64,000 nt of DNA from RPQJ01 sp041910015. GTDB lineage: Bacteria; Pseudomonadota; Gammaproteobacteria; Steroidobacterales; Steroidobacteraceae. The stretch is taken from contig JAYRRR010000071.1 of NCBI GenBank assembly GCA_041910015.1, positions 1-64,000 on the forward strand. The letters run 5' to 3'. Under the pieces are notes generated by a model. It was not told the DNA's origin. It saw only the letters and a list, made by a program, of their open reading frames with translations, and did not search any database. Every line of letters starts with the position of its first letter. Position 1 is the stretch's first letter. Both the position numbers and the translations under genes were made by a program. This document shows positions 16,610 through 24,605 of the stretch, one piece after another.

Positions 16610-19600
16610 GGCTGGGCCCCGGCGGTGCGGGTGATGGCGGCCAGTCGCGTCTTCAGTTCGACGAGCCATGCGGTGACCTCCGGGTCGGCGCCCTGCGTGA
16701 GCGCCTGGTAACGCTCGTAATGCGGCAGTGCCGCCGTCGGGTCGTCCAGGTACAGGTCGTGCAGGATGGCGAGGTTGCGCTCGGCATCCGCATACGACGG
16801 ATCGAGCGTGAGCGCCTGTTCGTAGGCGGCGCGCGCCGCCGTGAAATCACCGGCGCGGCGCCGGGTGACACCCTCGCGATTGGCGTCGGCTGCGGCCATG
16901 ACGGGTGTGGCCGGGTCGGTGGCCGGCTCGGCAAAGCGTTCCTCGCGCGCATAACGCGCCGGCAGGAGCTGCGCCAGGTCCGCGAAGCTGCGGCGCACCC
17001 ACTCGTCGTAGACGCCCTGCGACGCGAGCCGCGCGTTGCGTTCATGCAGGCCGATGGCCTTTTCCTCGAACGGGAACGCCTGCTCCTCGAGCAGCAGAGT
17101 GTACTGCTCCAGCGCTTCCTGCTCGAGGCCCTTGGGCCGGTCGGACTCGACCAGCGCGCGGCCGAGGTCACGGTACAGGTCGGCCATGGCGTAGGTCGCC
17201 GCCGTCGCGACGTCCGCCACGCCGTAGCCTTCAGCGGCTGCGTAGGCGTCGAGCGCGGCTTCGAGGGCCTTGCGGCGCGCGGCAAAGGTCTGTTCCAGCG
17301 GCAGCGCCAGCCGGATCGCGCGCGCCCGCGCGTCGAGCGGTCGCGCCAGCTCGAGCGAGGCGCTGGCCGCGAGGTAGCGCGTGCGATCGGTGCGCTCCGT
17401 GCCCGCGGCGGCGTCCGCCTTCACGATCTCGCCGAGCCAGTGCTCGCGCGCAACGGCGTCGTGCGCGCCGCGCGCCAGGTCCGCGAGCGTCTGGCGCGCG
17501 TCGATCGCGGCCGCAGCGGGCAGCGGAAACTGCTGCACATAGTCGGCATAGACCCGGGCCGCGCCCGACTCGTCGCCGGCGGCGAGCCGCAGTTCGCCGG
17601 CTTGCCAGAGTGCGGCTCTCCTGACGTCGGCGGACTCGCTGGCACTGGCCGCGATGCGTTCGTACTCGGTGGCGGCGCGGACGGGTTGTCCGGACTCCGT
17701 GTACGCGACGGCGAGCTTGCCGGCGACGTCGCGGGTCAGTTCGTGGTCGGGATGCTCGAGACGGAACGCCTCGAGCACCGTTGCCGCGGCAGCCCACTGC
17801 TTCTCGCCGAGCAGCAGATTGGCGGCGTCGAACTCGGCCTTGGCGCGGACCGGCGAGGACGGCGCCACCTGCGCCACACGCAGGAACGTCTGCACGGCGC
17901 CCTGCAGGTCGCCGGCGGCCTGGCGCTGCTCGGCCTGCCGATACACCGAAGCCGCGAGACGCTCCGTCGCTTCCGCGCGCTGCGGGTCGTCGCCCGGCAG
18001 GCGCGCGAGCAGTTCGCCATAGGCGCGCTCCGCGTCGGCGTAGCGCCCCGAATCGAAGTACGTGTGGGCCAGCACGGTCCACGCGACGCGCTGCTGGCCC
18101 GCGTTCGCTCGCGGCCCGAGCGCGAGCACGCGCTGCGCCAGCGCCTCGGCGCGCTCGCGATCGTCGGCGTCGAACAGCATCTTCGTCGCGCGCGTCAGCA
18201 CCGCAGGCGTCTCGGCATCGTCGGGGAACGCATCCGCGAACCGCACGGACAGATCCACCATTCGTGCCTGCAGCGCCGGACGATCCGCGACGGCCGTGCT
18301 CGCCTCGGCCTTGTCGAGCGAGACCAGCGCCGCATAGCCCGCGCGCGCGGCTTCGGTGGCGTTGGCATAGCCATGGGCGGCTTGCTCGTATTCCGTCGCC
18401 GCCTCCGCGTAGCGCTGGCCTTCGAAGAGCAGGTCGGCGAGCAGCAGGCGCGTAGCGGCGGCTTCCGCCGACGCATCGAAGCCGTCGAGGTACTCGCGGT
18501 ACCAGCGGATCGCCGCATCGCGGTCGACGGCGTGGCCGGTCTTCTGCGCGAGCGCATGATGATGTCGCGCGAGGTCGAGCAGGTTGGCCTGCACGGCCGC
18601 GCTCACGCGCGGGTCGATGTGTTCCGCGCCACGCTCGGCCCAGAACCGGCTGCGCGGCCCGTACAGCTCGACGAGCTCCTGCTTCGACTCCAGCACCAGC
18701 GCGACGAATCCGGCTTTCGCGTAGGCGTCGGTCGCGAGACCGAGCAGCAGCGGCGCCTCCGTGTCCATCGGCTGGCGCCGCGCATACGCCCGGTAGACCT
18801 CGGCACCGTCCTGATAGCGTTCCTTCTCGACATAGAGATTGCCGAGCGCGCGGTACAGCCGCGACTCATACGGCGCCGGTCCGCGACGCGAGAGCGCCGC
18901 CTGCAGCGATGCCGCGCCGTCCTCGGCGGCGAACATCAGGCTGAGCGCGCGCAGCGTGTCGTCGACCAGCTCGCGCTCCGGGCGCGACAGCGCCGCGTCG
19001 TCGCGCAACTTCCCCGCGTCGACCAGCAGGCGGTCGAGCAACGCCAGGAAACTCGCGCTGCTGGCGGCGTTCTCGCCGAGCTTGAACTGGGCCCAGCCGC
19101 GCTTGTACAGCGCCTGTTCCTGGAACGAGCTCGGCGGGCTGGCGGCCAGCACCGCCGCATAGGCCCGTTCGGCGTCGGCGTAGCGCTTCGCGCTGAAGAA
19201 GACCTCGCCGCGACGGAACTGTGCCTCGTCGGCATGCGCGCCCTGCGGATGGCGCAGGACCAGCTCGTCGAGCGCGTGCATCGCACCCTCGGCGTCGCCC
19301 GCAGTTTCGCAGGCGCGCGCCAGCTGGTAGAGCGCCGCATCGCGCGCGGGATACTGCGGGTACTCGTCGAGCAATTGCCGGTACGCGGCGATCGCCTGTC
19401 GCGCCGTCGCGGCCGCGGTCGGGTCGGGTGTTTCGCCGCTGCCCGCCAGGGCGACGGCCTGCTCGAGCCGCAGATCGCCGACGCGTCGCAGGGCCTGCGC
19501 CTTCATCGCGGGATCCGCGTCGTCGATGCGCAGGAACGCCTCGTAGCTGCGCGCGGCTTCCGCCGCGTCGGCCTGGACCGGCTGCGACCGGTCGACCGGC

Positions 19601-19722
19601 GCCGGGCGCTGCGACAGCGACCCGAGCGTCGGCGCCGGCCTGGCGCGGGCGCACTGCGCCGGTGCGCTCCACGCCGACGCGAGAGCGCACGCCACGGCGA
19701 CCGTCAATGCGCGGGCCGTCAT
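16606..19722 (-). CDS. Large periplasmic TPR-repeat protein
   Basis: A 1038-residue protein with a signal peptide (about 1-24), followed by TPR-type helical repeats along nearly the whole length. Examples are ALYQLARACETAGDAEGAMH, YADAERAYAAVLAASP and FTAARAAYEQALTLDPSYAD near the C-terminus. Such repeats form a scaffold for protein contacts. ATG at 19722 overlaps the stop of the preceding TPR gene by 4 bp. The open frame continues far upstream but only as an out-of-frame shadow of that gene. By position it is a periplasmic partner of the ExbBD/AgmX complex, much as TPR proteins GltD/GltE accompany the Myxococcus gliding motor; this is analogy only. Confidence 0.85.
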   Translation of the reverse strand: MTARALTVAVACALASAWSAPAQCARARPAPTLGSLSQRPAPVDRSQPVQADAAEAARSYEAFLRIDDADPAMKAQALRRVGDLRLEQAVALAGSGETPDPTAAATARQAIAAYRQLLDEYPQYPARDAALYQLARACETAGDAEGAMHALDELVLRHPQGAHADEAQFRRGEVFFSAKRYADAERAYAAVLAASPPSSFQEQALYKRGWAQFKLGENAASSASFLALLDRLLVDAGKLRDDAALSRPERELVDDTLRALSLMFAAEDGAASLQAALSRRGPAPYESRLYRALGNLYVEKERYQDGAEVYRAYARRQPMDTEAPLLLGLATDAYAKAGFVALVLESKQELVELYGPRSRFWAERGAEHIDPRVSAAVQANLLDLARHHHALAQKTGHAVDRDAAIRWYREYLDGFDASAEAAATRLLLADLLFEGQRYAEAATEYEQAAHGYANATEAARAGYAALVSLDKAEASTAVADRPALQARMVDLSVRFADAFPDDAETPAVLTRATKMLFDADDRERAEALAQRVLALGPRANAGQQRVAWTVLAHTYFDSGRYADAERAYGELLARLPGDDPQRAEATERLAASVYRQAEQRQAAGDLQGAVQTFLRVAQVAPSSPVRAKAEFDAANLLLGEKQWAAAATVLEAFRLEHPDHELTRDVAGKLAVAYTESGQPVRAATEYERIAASASESADVRRAALWQAGELRLAAGDESGAARVYADYVQQFPLPAAAAIDARQTLADLARGAHDAVAREHWLGEIVKADAAAGTERTDRTRYLAASASLELARPLDARARAIRLALPLEQTFAARRKALEAALDAYAAAEGYGVADVATAATYAMADLYRDLGRALVESDRPKGLEQEALEQYTLLLEEQAFPFEEKAIGLHERNARLASQGVYDEWVRRSFADLAQLLPARYAREERFAEPATDPATPVMAAADANREGVTRRRAGDFTAARAAYEQALTLDPSYADAERNLAILHDLYLDDPTAALPHYERYQALTQGADPEVTAWLVELKTRLAAITRTAGAQP

Positions 19723-21647
19723 CGACCACCACCGCCGGTGCTGGCGCCATCGTACAGCGACGCCAGCGCAAACTGCGCCTGGGTCGCGTAGCTCGCGAGG
19801 CGGCGCTGCTGCGCGTGCAGTTCGGCGACCGCGAGGTCGGCCAGCACTCGTTCCTGTGCGGCGGCCGTCACGTCGATCGCGGGACCGATCCGCTCGACGC
19901 GCGCCCGGAGTTCCGTCACGCGTCGCGCGAAGCCCGCCGTGTCGCGCGGAGCGAGATCGCCCGCCGCGGCCACGGCGTCGAGTCGCCGGCGGGCCTCGGT
20001 CAATGCCTCGCCGGTCTGCCGCAGGTCGCGGTTCGCGCCCGTCGCGCGCAGCCTGAATTCGCGGTCGAGCTGCCACAGCAGCACGCCGCGCAGCAACCGG
20101 GCGCGCTCGGCGAGCGCCTCGCGCGGCGCACCCGCGGGCACCGTCGCGAGTCGGGTCTCGACGGCATCGAGTTCGTCCCAGCGGCGTCGCTCCTCGTCGG
20201 TGGCGAGCGCCACGATGTCGCGGGAGCCCACGACGGCCGCGAGCCGCGTCGACAGTTCGTCGAACCGCGCGGCCAGGGCGTCGAGATCCGTCTGCTGCAA
20301 CGCCTGCGCACGCAGAGGCTCGCGTCGCGCAGCCGCCTCCTCGCGTGCGACGATCATCGCGTCGAACGCCTCGAGGGAATCGCGCCAGCGCCCCAGATTC
20401 GCCTGCATCAGCCGCAGGTCGCGGTAGTTCTTGAGTCCTTCCTGGAAGGCGTGGGACGCGAGCAGGTGGTACAGGTAGCGCGTGTGCGGAGCATCCGGCA
20501 GCGTCTCGAGCTGCCAGAACCAGCCGATGTCGCCACCGGCCGGCGCGGCGTCGAGGATCGCGTCGAGGAAGCCCCCGGCACGGATCGCCGCGATCGACTC
20601 GTCGATGCGTCGCGCCTCGGCGGCGTACGCGTCGACGGCGCTGCGGTAATGCTGGCTGGCCTGGCCGTTCGACGCGAGCCGCACGTAGGCATAGGGTACC
20701 GCGAGCAGCGATTCCTGCACCGAGGCGTCGACCGGCTGGCGCTGCTGCAGCTCCAGCCACGGCACCAGCGCCCGGTCCGGACGGTTCGCGTTGGTCTCCG
20801 CCCAGCCGAGCGCCAGCAGCGCCCGGTTCGTGAACGGCCCGTCGAGCCGGACGCGGTTCAATGCCGCGACGGCGGCGTCGCCGCCCTGCTGCTGCAGCAA
20901 GGCAAAGCCGAGCGCGAGGTTGGCACGGTCGCGCAGCGCGGCCTGCTCGTCGTTACTCGGCACGAGCGTACCCACCTGCTCGAGGTAGGCGCTGCCCTGG
21001 GCCACGTCACCCGATCGCACCAGGGCGACGCCGAGGTTGAACCTTGCGTACTGGCTCCAGCCGGTCGTGTCGGTCCATTGCGAGAGCTCGCGGGCCGCGT
21101 CGCCGAAGCGACTCAGCGCCATCAGCACGTTGGCCTGCAGCAGTCGCCGCTCGGGCTCGAGCTTGCCCGGCAGCGGCGACTGGACGTGGTGCAGGTTGGC
21201 GAGCGCACGTTCGTAGTAGCCGCGCTGATAGCCGATGCGCGCGAGGTAGAACCAGGCGCGGTCCCGCACCGACGGCGCGACCGGGCCCGCGAGCAGTCGC
21301 TCGAAGATCTGCGTCGCCTCGTCGTGCAGCCCGAGCGACAAGTAGAGCCCGCCGGACAGCAGCTCCGCGTCCGCCGCGTGCTGACGCATGCGGCCAAAGT
21401 CACGATTGGCCTCGAGGCGGACCACGGACCCGAAGTAGTCTTCCTGGAAGAACCAGTAGAGCACGTCGCCGTAGTCGAGGTCGCGCACCCTGGCGGGCAC
21501 CGGCGCATCGCGCTCGATGTCACCCGCGTGTGCCGACCACGCGAAGGCGGCGCCCAGCACCAGCGCGGCGCAGGCGGCATAGAGACGCAGGGTACGGAGA
21601 CGGCGCGGCATGGGCGGGTCGTGGGCGGACTGCGTGGCGCCGGTCAT
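19719..21647 (-). CDS. Secreted TPR/coiled-coil protein
   Basis: A 642-residue protein with signal peptide (MPRRLRTLRLYAACAALVLG, reached from either ATG at 21647 or ATG at 21611). TPR-like repeats occupy roughly 60-330 (for example AWFYLARIGYQRGYYERALA and ARFNLGVALVRSGDVAQGSA). The C-terminal third, rich in Arg, Glu and Leu, is probably coiled coil (about 420-620). ATG at 21647 is given because it overlaps the preceding stop by 4 bp (ATGA); 21611 would give a more typical signal peptide. It has no recognised enzymatic motif. It probably forms an envelope scaffold with the next TPR protein. Confidence 0.82.
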   Translation of the reverse strand: MTGATQSAHDPPMPRRLRTLRLYAACAALVLGAAFAWSAHAGDIERDAPVPARVRDLDYGDVLYWFFQEDYFGSVVRLEANRDFGRMRQHAADAELLSGGLYLSLGLHDEATQIFERLLAGPVAPSVRDRAWFYLARIGYQRGYYERALANLHHVQSPLPGKLEPERRLLQANVLMALSRFGDAARELSQWTDTTGWSQYARFNLGVALVRSGDVAQGSAYLEQVGTLVPSNDEQAALRDRANLALGFALLQQQGGDAAVAALNRVRLDGPFTNRALLALGWAETNANRPDRALVPWLELQQRQPVDASVQESLLAVPYAYVRLASNGQASQHYRSAVDAYAAEARRIDESIAAIRAGGFLDAILDAAPAGGDIGWFWQLETLPDAPHTRYLYHLLASHAFQEGLKNYRDLRLMQANLGRWRDSLEAFDAMIVAREEAAARREPLRAQALQQTDLDALAARFDELSTRLAAVVGSRDIVALATDEERRRWDELDAVETRLATVPAGAPREALAERARLLRGVLLWQLDREFRLRATGANRDLRQTGEALTEARRRLDAVAAAGDLAPRDTAGFARRVTELRARVERIGPAIDVTAAAQERVLADLAVAELHAQQRRLASYATQAQFALASLYDGASTGGGGR

Positions 21648-22192
21648 TCCCACTGTCGCACGACGAACTCCGGCTGCAGCGAGGCCTCGCGGTCGCTGAT
21701 GCGCAGCTCGACGTACTTCGCGCCGACGGCTTTTTCGAACTTGAGGGTCGTGCCGCGGCGATAGTCGCGTTCGTGCGGTCCCTTGCCGGTGAAGAACGCG
21801 ACCAGCTCGTGCTCGCCCGCCTTGAGGTTGCCGAGGTAGAGCTTCTGCACGCCGCCGCGGTGCAATGCCTGCACCTCGCGCTCGGTATAGAGGTAGTTCG
21901 CGACTTCCTTGTCGTCGAGACGCAGCGTCACGGCGTCGAGCGCGAAGAACGTGCCGACGTCGACCGAGACGAAGACCGCCACCTGCGTGCTCGCGGGATA
22001 CAGCAGTTCCTCCTCGAGCTTGAACAGGTCGCGGTTCAGGTCGATGAGCTGCTTTTTCAGCGCCTGGACGTCCTGGTCGACGCCGCGGACGTCGGTCGCC
22101 GGCGTGTCGGCGCGCGAGGACGCGGGCGGCAGCGCGAACGCCAGGACGAGACAGGCGATGCGACCGAGGTGGTGGAGCGGCATGGGTGTCAT
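21644..22192 (-). CDS. Periplasmic coiled-coil protein of the ExbBD/TPR unit
   Basis: A 182-residue protein with signal peptide (about 1-28). A short coiled coil follows (VDQDVQALKKQLIDLNRDLF), then a beta-rich domain containing VDVGTFFALDAVTLRLDD and GNLKAGEHELVAFFTGKGP. The last part resembles the small beta domains that many envelope proteins use for contacts, but I cannot name the family. Its ATG overlaps the thioredoxin-like gene stop by 4 bp and its stop overlaps the next TPR gene by 4 bp, so its product is almost surely made together with theirs. Confidence 0.75.
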   Translation of the reverse strand: MTPMPLHHLGRIACLVLAFALPPASSRADTPATDVRGVDQDVQALKKQLIDLNRDLFKLEEELLYPASTQVAVFVSVDVGTFFALDAVTLRLDDKEVANYLYTEREVQALHRGGVQKLYLGNLKAGEHELVAFFTGKGPHERDYRRGTTLKFEKAVGAKYVELRISDREASLQPEFVVRQWE

Positions 22193-22716
22193 TCCCGGGC
22201 GAGAGAATCGAGGGAGCGCGACAGCTCGGCAGCGTCGACGGGGACGCCGGACCAGCGGGCACGGACGACGCCGGCGCGGTCGAGCAGCAGCGTCAGCGGC
22301 AGTTCATCGACGGCGTACGCGCGGGCAACCTGCTGGCGCACGTCGACGAGCGTGGGATAGGAAAGATGCAGCGCCCCCGAAACGGCCGAGGCGCGGTCGG
22401 ACGTGCCGTCGAGGTTGACGCCCAGCACCGGCACGCCGGCCTGCCATGCCACGGTCTCCAGCGTGACCAGCGAGTCGCGGCACGGGCCGCACCAGCTCCC
22501 CCAGAACGTGAGCACGACGGGTTCGCCGCGGTATTCCGAGAGGCGGTGATTGCGGCCATCGACGGCCTTGAGCGCGAAATCCTGCGCGGCGGCGGCAGTA
22601 GACCCCGGGGCAGCTCCGGCAGGCGCAGACGACGACGCGATCGCCGCCCCGATCAGGACGGCGATGGCACCCTGCACCCGCGTGGGCGCGCGCCTGCGAT
22701 GTCTGCTGCGATCCAA
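22189..22716 (-). CDS. TlpA-like periplasmic thioredoxin-fold protein
   Basis: A 175-residue protein with an Arg-rich n-region and a signal peptide or anchor (about 14-38). A thioredoxin fold follows, with active site WCGPC at 75-79 and a cis-proline near Pro140 (ELPLTLLLD). Such proteins reduce or exchange disulfides in the periplasm. The start is uncertain: TTG at 22716 lies in the 3' edge of the GEMM riboswitch, with GGGG 8 bases upstream as a poor ribosome site, and GTG at 22677 is the alternative. The TTG start gives the better charged n-region. It is first in the riboswitch-controlled unit. Confidence 0.82.
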   Translation of the reverse strand: MDRSRHRRRAPTRVQGAIAVLIGAAIASSSAPAGAAPGSTAAAAQDFALKAVDGRNHRLSEYRGEPVVLTFWGSWCGPCRDSLVTLETVAWQAGVPVLGVNLDGTSDRASAVSGALHLSYPTLVDVRQQVARAYAVDELPLTLLLDRAGVVRARWSGVPVDAAELSRSLDSLARE

Positions 22717-22800
22717 CCCGGCAACCCCGCTGTCATGGGAATGTCCCGAAGACCGGTGGCTTTGCGTCCCCGCCTTTCGACGGGTTTGCCCTTTTCAGTC
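22715..22800 (-). promoter_or_regulatory. Cyclic di-GMP-I (GEMM) riboswitch
   Basis: On the minus strand the conserved segments of the GEMM-I aptamer appear in order: AGGGCAAACC, a CCCGTC-GAAA-GGCGGG hairpin with the GNRA tetraloop, GGGACGCAAAGCC, then CCGGT and GCGGGGTTGCCGG, where the tetraloop receptor and ligand pocket lie in the Vibrio Vc2 aptamer. The hairpin pairs fully (one G-U). It directly precedes the thioredoxin-like gene, and the candidate TTG start falls at its 3' edge. This suggests control of translation initiation, though a transcriptional mode is not excluded. Confidence 0.92.
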
Positions 22801-22807
22801 AGACCGC

Positions 22808-22837
22808 ATCGTCTGCCGTGGCTCGCCACGGTGTCAA
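22808..22837 (-). promoter_or_regulatory. Candidate promoter with spacer palindrome, riboswitch unit
   Basis: On the minus strand a perfect TTGACA (22832-22837) is followed at once by the 16-bp palindrome CCGTGGCGAGCCACGG (22816-22831) and then by a weak -10 (GACGAT or AGACGA). The palindrome fills the spacer, as operators of dimeric repressors or MerR-type activators do. Transcription would begin just ahead of the aptamer. Confidence 0.45.
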
Positions 22838-22879
22838 CGCAACGGCCAACAGGATGCCCGAGGTAAGCAATGCATCACA

Positions 22880-22902
22880 AAACAGGGGACGTTCACCTGT
22901 TT
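22880..22902. repeat. REP-like palindromic repeat, copy B
   Basis: AAACAGG and CCTGTTT pair around GGACGTTCA, matching copy A at 3,142-3,167 except for small changes. Copy C lies 38 bp away in inverted orientation, so the pair resembles a small bipartite mosaic of REP elements. It sits between the riboswitch unit and the DUF1579 gene. Confidence 0.6.
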
Positions 22903-22940
22903 CCGACAGCCGGAATCCGCGCCGACACCAGGATTCATCG

Positions 22941-22957
22941 AAACAGGTGAATGTCCC
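22941..22957. repeat. REP-like repeat, copy C (inverted)
   Basis: AAACAGGTGAATGTCCC is the reverse complement of the GGGACATTCACCTGTTT core of the other copies. Its outer arm has mutated, so it does not fold into a full hairpin. It lies 14 bp beyond the stop of the DUF1579 gene. Confidence 0.55.
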
Positions 22958-22971
22958 CCATTCCGCCCGCA

Positions 22972-23583
22972 CTATTTCCGGCGCGTGTAGGTCATCTCCA
23001 TCATCCTGACTTCCCGGTCCTGCTTGTCCGGTCCGTACATCTCGAAGACCTCCGTGTCGGGCCCGGTCCAGCGCGTGGTCATGCGCATCCGGGTGGGGCC
23101 CTTGCGGATCGGGTCGTTCCAGGTGCCCTCGAACGTGCAGACACGGTCCCCGTTGCAGGTTCCCGTGCTGACCATCAGGCCGGTCGACATGCTGTCGTTC
23201 CAGGTGGACCAGTACTGGCCGGTCACGTTGTCGTAGCCGGTCATGCCGTGGCCATTGAACGGGCCACCCATCATCGTGCCCTCGAACTCCTCCATCAGCA
23301 CGCGACCGTCGAGCGCCATGACGCGCGTGGCGGCGCCCCGTTCTTCGGCAGGTGGGGCGCCGGGCTCGTACCAGTTGCGGATACGGACGTCGTACCTGCC
23401 CGCGGCGGCCGCGAGGCCGCGGTGCTGTTCGCCGGGCGCACCGGCCCTGGCGTAGATCTCCATCTCGGCCTGCTGCTCGGGCGTCAATTTCGGCGCGGCC
23501 GGCGACGCGTCCTGCGCCTGCAGCGACGTGGCCGCGAGCCAGGCGGAAACGAACGTGCACGCGATCGACCCTCGACTGACCAT
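22972..23583 (-). CDS. Secreted DUF1579-family protein
   Basis: A 203-residue protein with a signal peptide (MVSRGSIACTFVSAWLAATSLQAQ) and then a lipocalin-like beta domain. Typical DUF1579 elements are seen: GRYDVRIRNWYEP, a VLMEEFEGTMMGGPFNGHGM stretch, YDNVTGQYWSTWNDSMSTG and the closing MMEMTYTRRK. The family's function is not established. ATG at 23583 has AAGGAGGAG upstream at ideal spacing, so the longer frame to 23688 is discarded. A TATACT at 23626-23631 may be its -10 box. It is a single gene between the riboswitch unit and apbE. Confidence 0.85.
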   Translation of the reverse strand: MVSRGSIACTFVSAWLAATSLQAQDASPAAPKLTPEQQAEMEIYARAGAPGEQHRGLAAAAGRYDVRIRNWYEPGAPPAEERGAATRVMALDGRVLMEEFEGTMMGGPFNGHGMTGYDNVTGQYWSTWNDSMSTGLMVSTGTCNGDRVCTFEGTWNDPIRKGPTRMRMTTRWTGPDTEVFEMYGPDKQDREVRMMEMTYTRRK

Positions 23584-23642
23584 GGCTACTCCTCCTTGTG
23601 TGAACCTCGGGCCCGTGGGACGGCCAGTATAGGCGCGCTCCT

Positions 23643-24605
23643 TCAGGCCGGCTCCAGCCCCGGCGAAAGGAACACGCGGCCTGCGCAATCGACGACGACG
23701 GCTTCGACGTCGCCCAGGTCGCGGACGAACGCCAGGCCCCGCTCGGCGCCGAGGATGAACACCGTCTTGGTGAGCCCGTCGGTGCGCGTGGCATTGGCGC
23801 CCACGACCGTGACGCTGTGCACCGCATCGGGCGACCTGCCGGTGCCCGGCACGAGGATGTGGTGATGACGCACGCCGCCCTCGTCGAAGTAGCGCTCGTA
23901 GTCGCCCGAGGTCGAGATCGCCTCGTCGGCGAGCGGAATGCGCGCGATGACGCGGTCGGGATCGCGCGGGTGACGGATGCCCACGATCCAGGGCTTGCCC
24001 AGCCGGTCGCCGAGGAACGCCGTGTCGCCGCCTGCGTTCACGAGCCCGTGCGCGATGCCGTGACGGCGCAGGATCTCGATGCCACGGTCGACGGCCCAGC
24101 CCTTGGCGATGCCGCCGAGGTCGATGCGCATGCCGGGTTTGCGGAAACGGATCGTGGAGGCACGGCGGTCAATCTCGATCTGGCGATAGTCGATGCTCGC
24201 GAGGCGGGCCTCGATCTCGGCGTCGGTCGGGTGGACCTGCCGCCGATAATCGTAGAGATAGCCCACGCTCGCATAGGTGATGTCGAAGGCGCCACCGCCG
24301 AGTCGCGAATACTCGACCGCCTTGGCCACGACGTCGACGATGTCGCGGTCGACCTGCACCGGACGCGTGGAGCCGTGCTCGTTCACCTGCGACAACTGAC
24401 TCCAGGGCTTGTACGTGCTCATCAGTTCGTCGGTGCGACGCATGTCCGCCATTACGGCGTCGATGGCTGCCGACGCGACGGCAGCGTCCGACCACACCTG
24501 CACGGCCACGCGCGTGCCCATGATCGCTTCCTCGCGCTCGTGCCAACCTGGCTCGACACCCACGGCCTCACCTGGTCCGGCGGATGACGCTGAGCGTTCG
24601 CTCAT
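23643..24605 (-). CDS. apbE: FAD:protein FMN transferase (ApbE)
   Basis: A 320-residue enzyme that links FMN covalently to threonine or serine in extracytoplasmic proteins. Family blocks: EEAIMGTRVAVQVW near the start, GGGAFDITYASVG, IDLGGIAKGWAVDRG, VNAGGDTAFLG, and the C-terminal SPDAVHSVTVVGANAT with DGLTKTVFILG. No convincing signal peptide is seen, so it may act in the cytoplasm or use an undetected N-terminus. ATG at 24605 overlaps the stop of the methyltransferase gene by 4 bp. The likely substrates in this window are discussed with the DUF4266 gene at 36040. Confidence 0.93.
   Translation of the reverse strand: MSERSASSAGPGEAVGVEPGWHEREEAIMGTRVAVQVWSDAAVASAAIDAVMADMRRTDELMSTYKPWSQLSQVNEHGSTRPVQVDRDIVDVVAKAVEYSRLGGGAFDITYASVGYLYDYRRQVHPTDAEIEARLASIDYRQIEIDRRASTIRFRKPGMRIDLGGIAKGWAVDRGIEILRRHGIAHGLVNAGGDTAFLGDRLGKPWIVGIRHPRDPDRVIARIPLADEAISTSGDYERYFDEGGVRHHHILVPGTGRSPDAVHSVTVVGANATRTDGLTKTVFILGAERGLAFVRDLGDVEAVVVDCAGRVFLSPGLEPA

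Noticed and set aside
16495..19791. Plus-strand open frame of 1098 codons opposite the large TPR gene
   Set aside because: Arginine-rich, repeat-free composition without domain signals. It is the antisense shadow expected from high third-position GC in the TPR gene, which has a signal peptide, TPR repeats and coupled neighbours.
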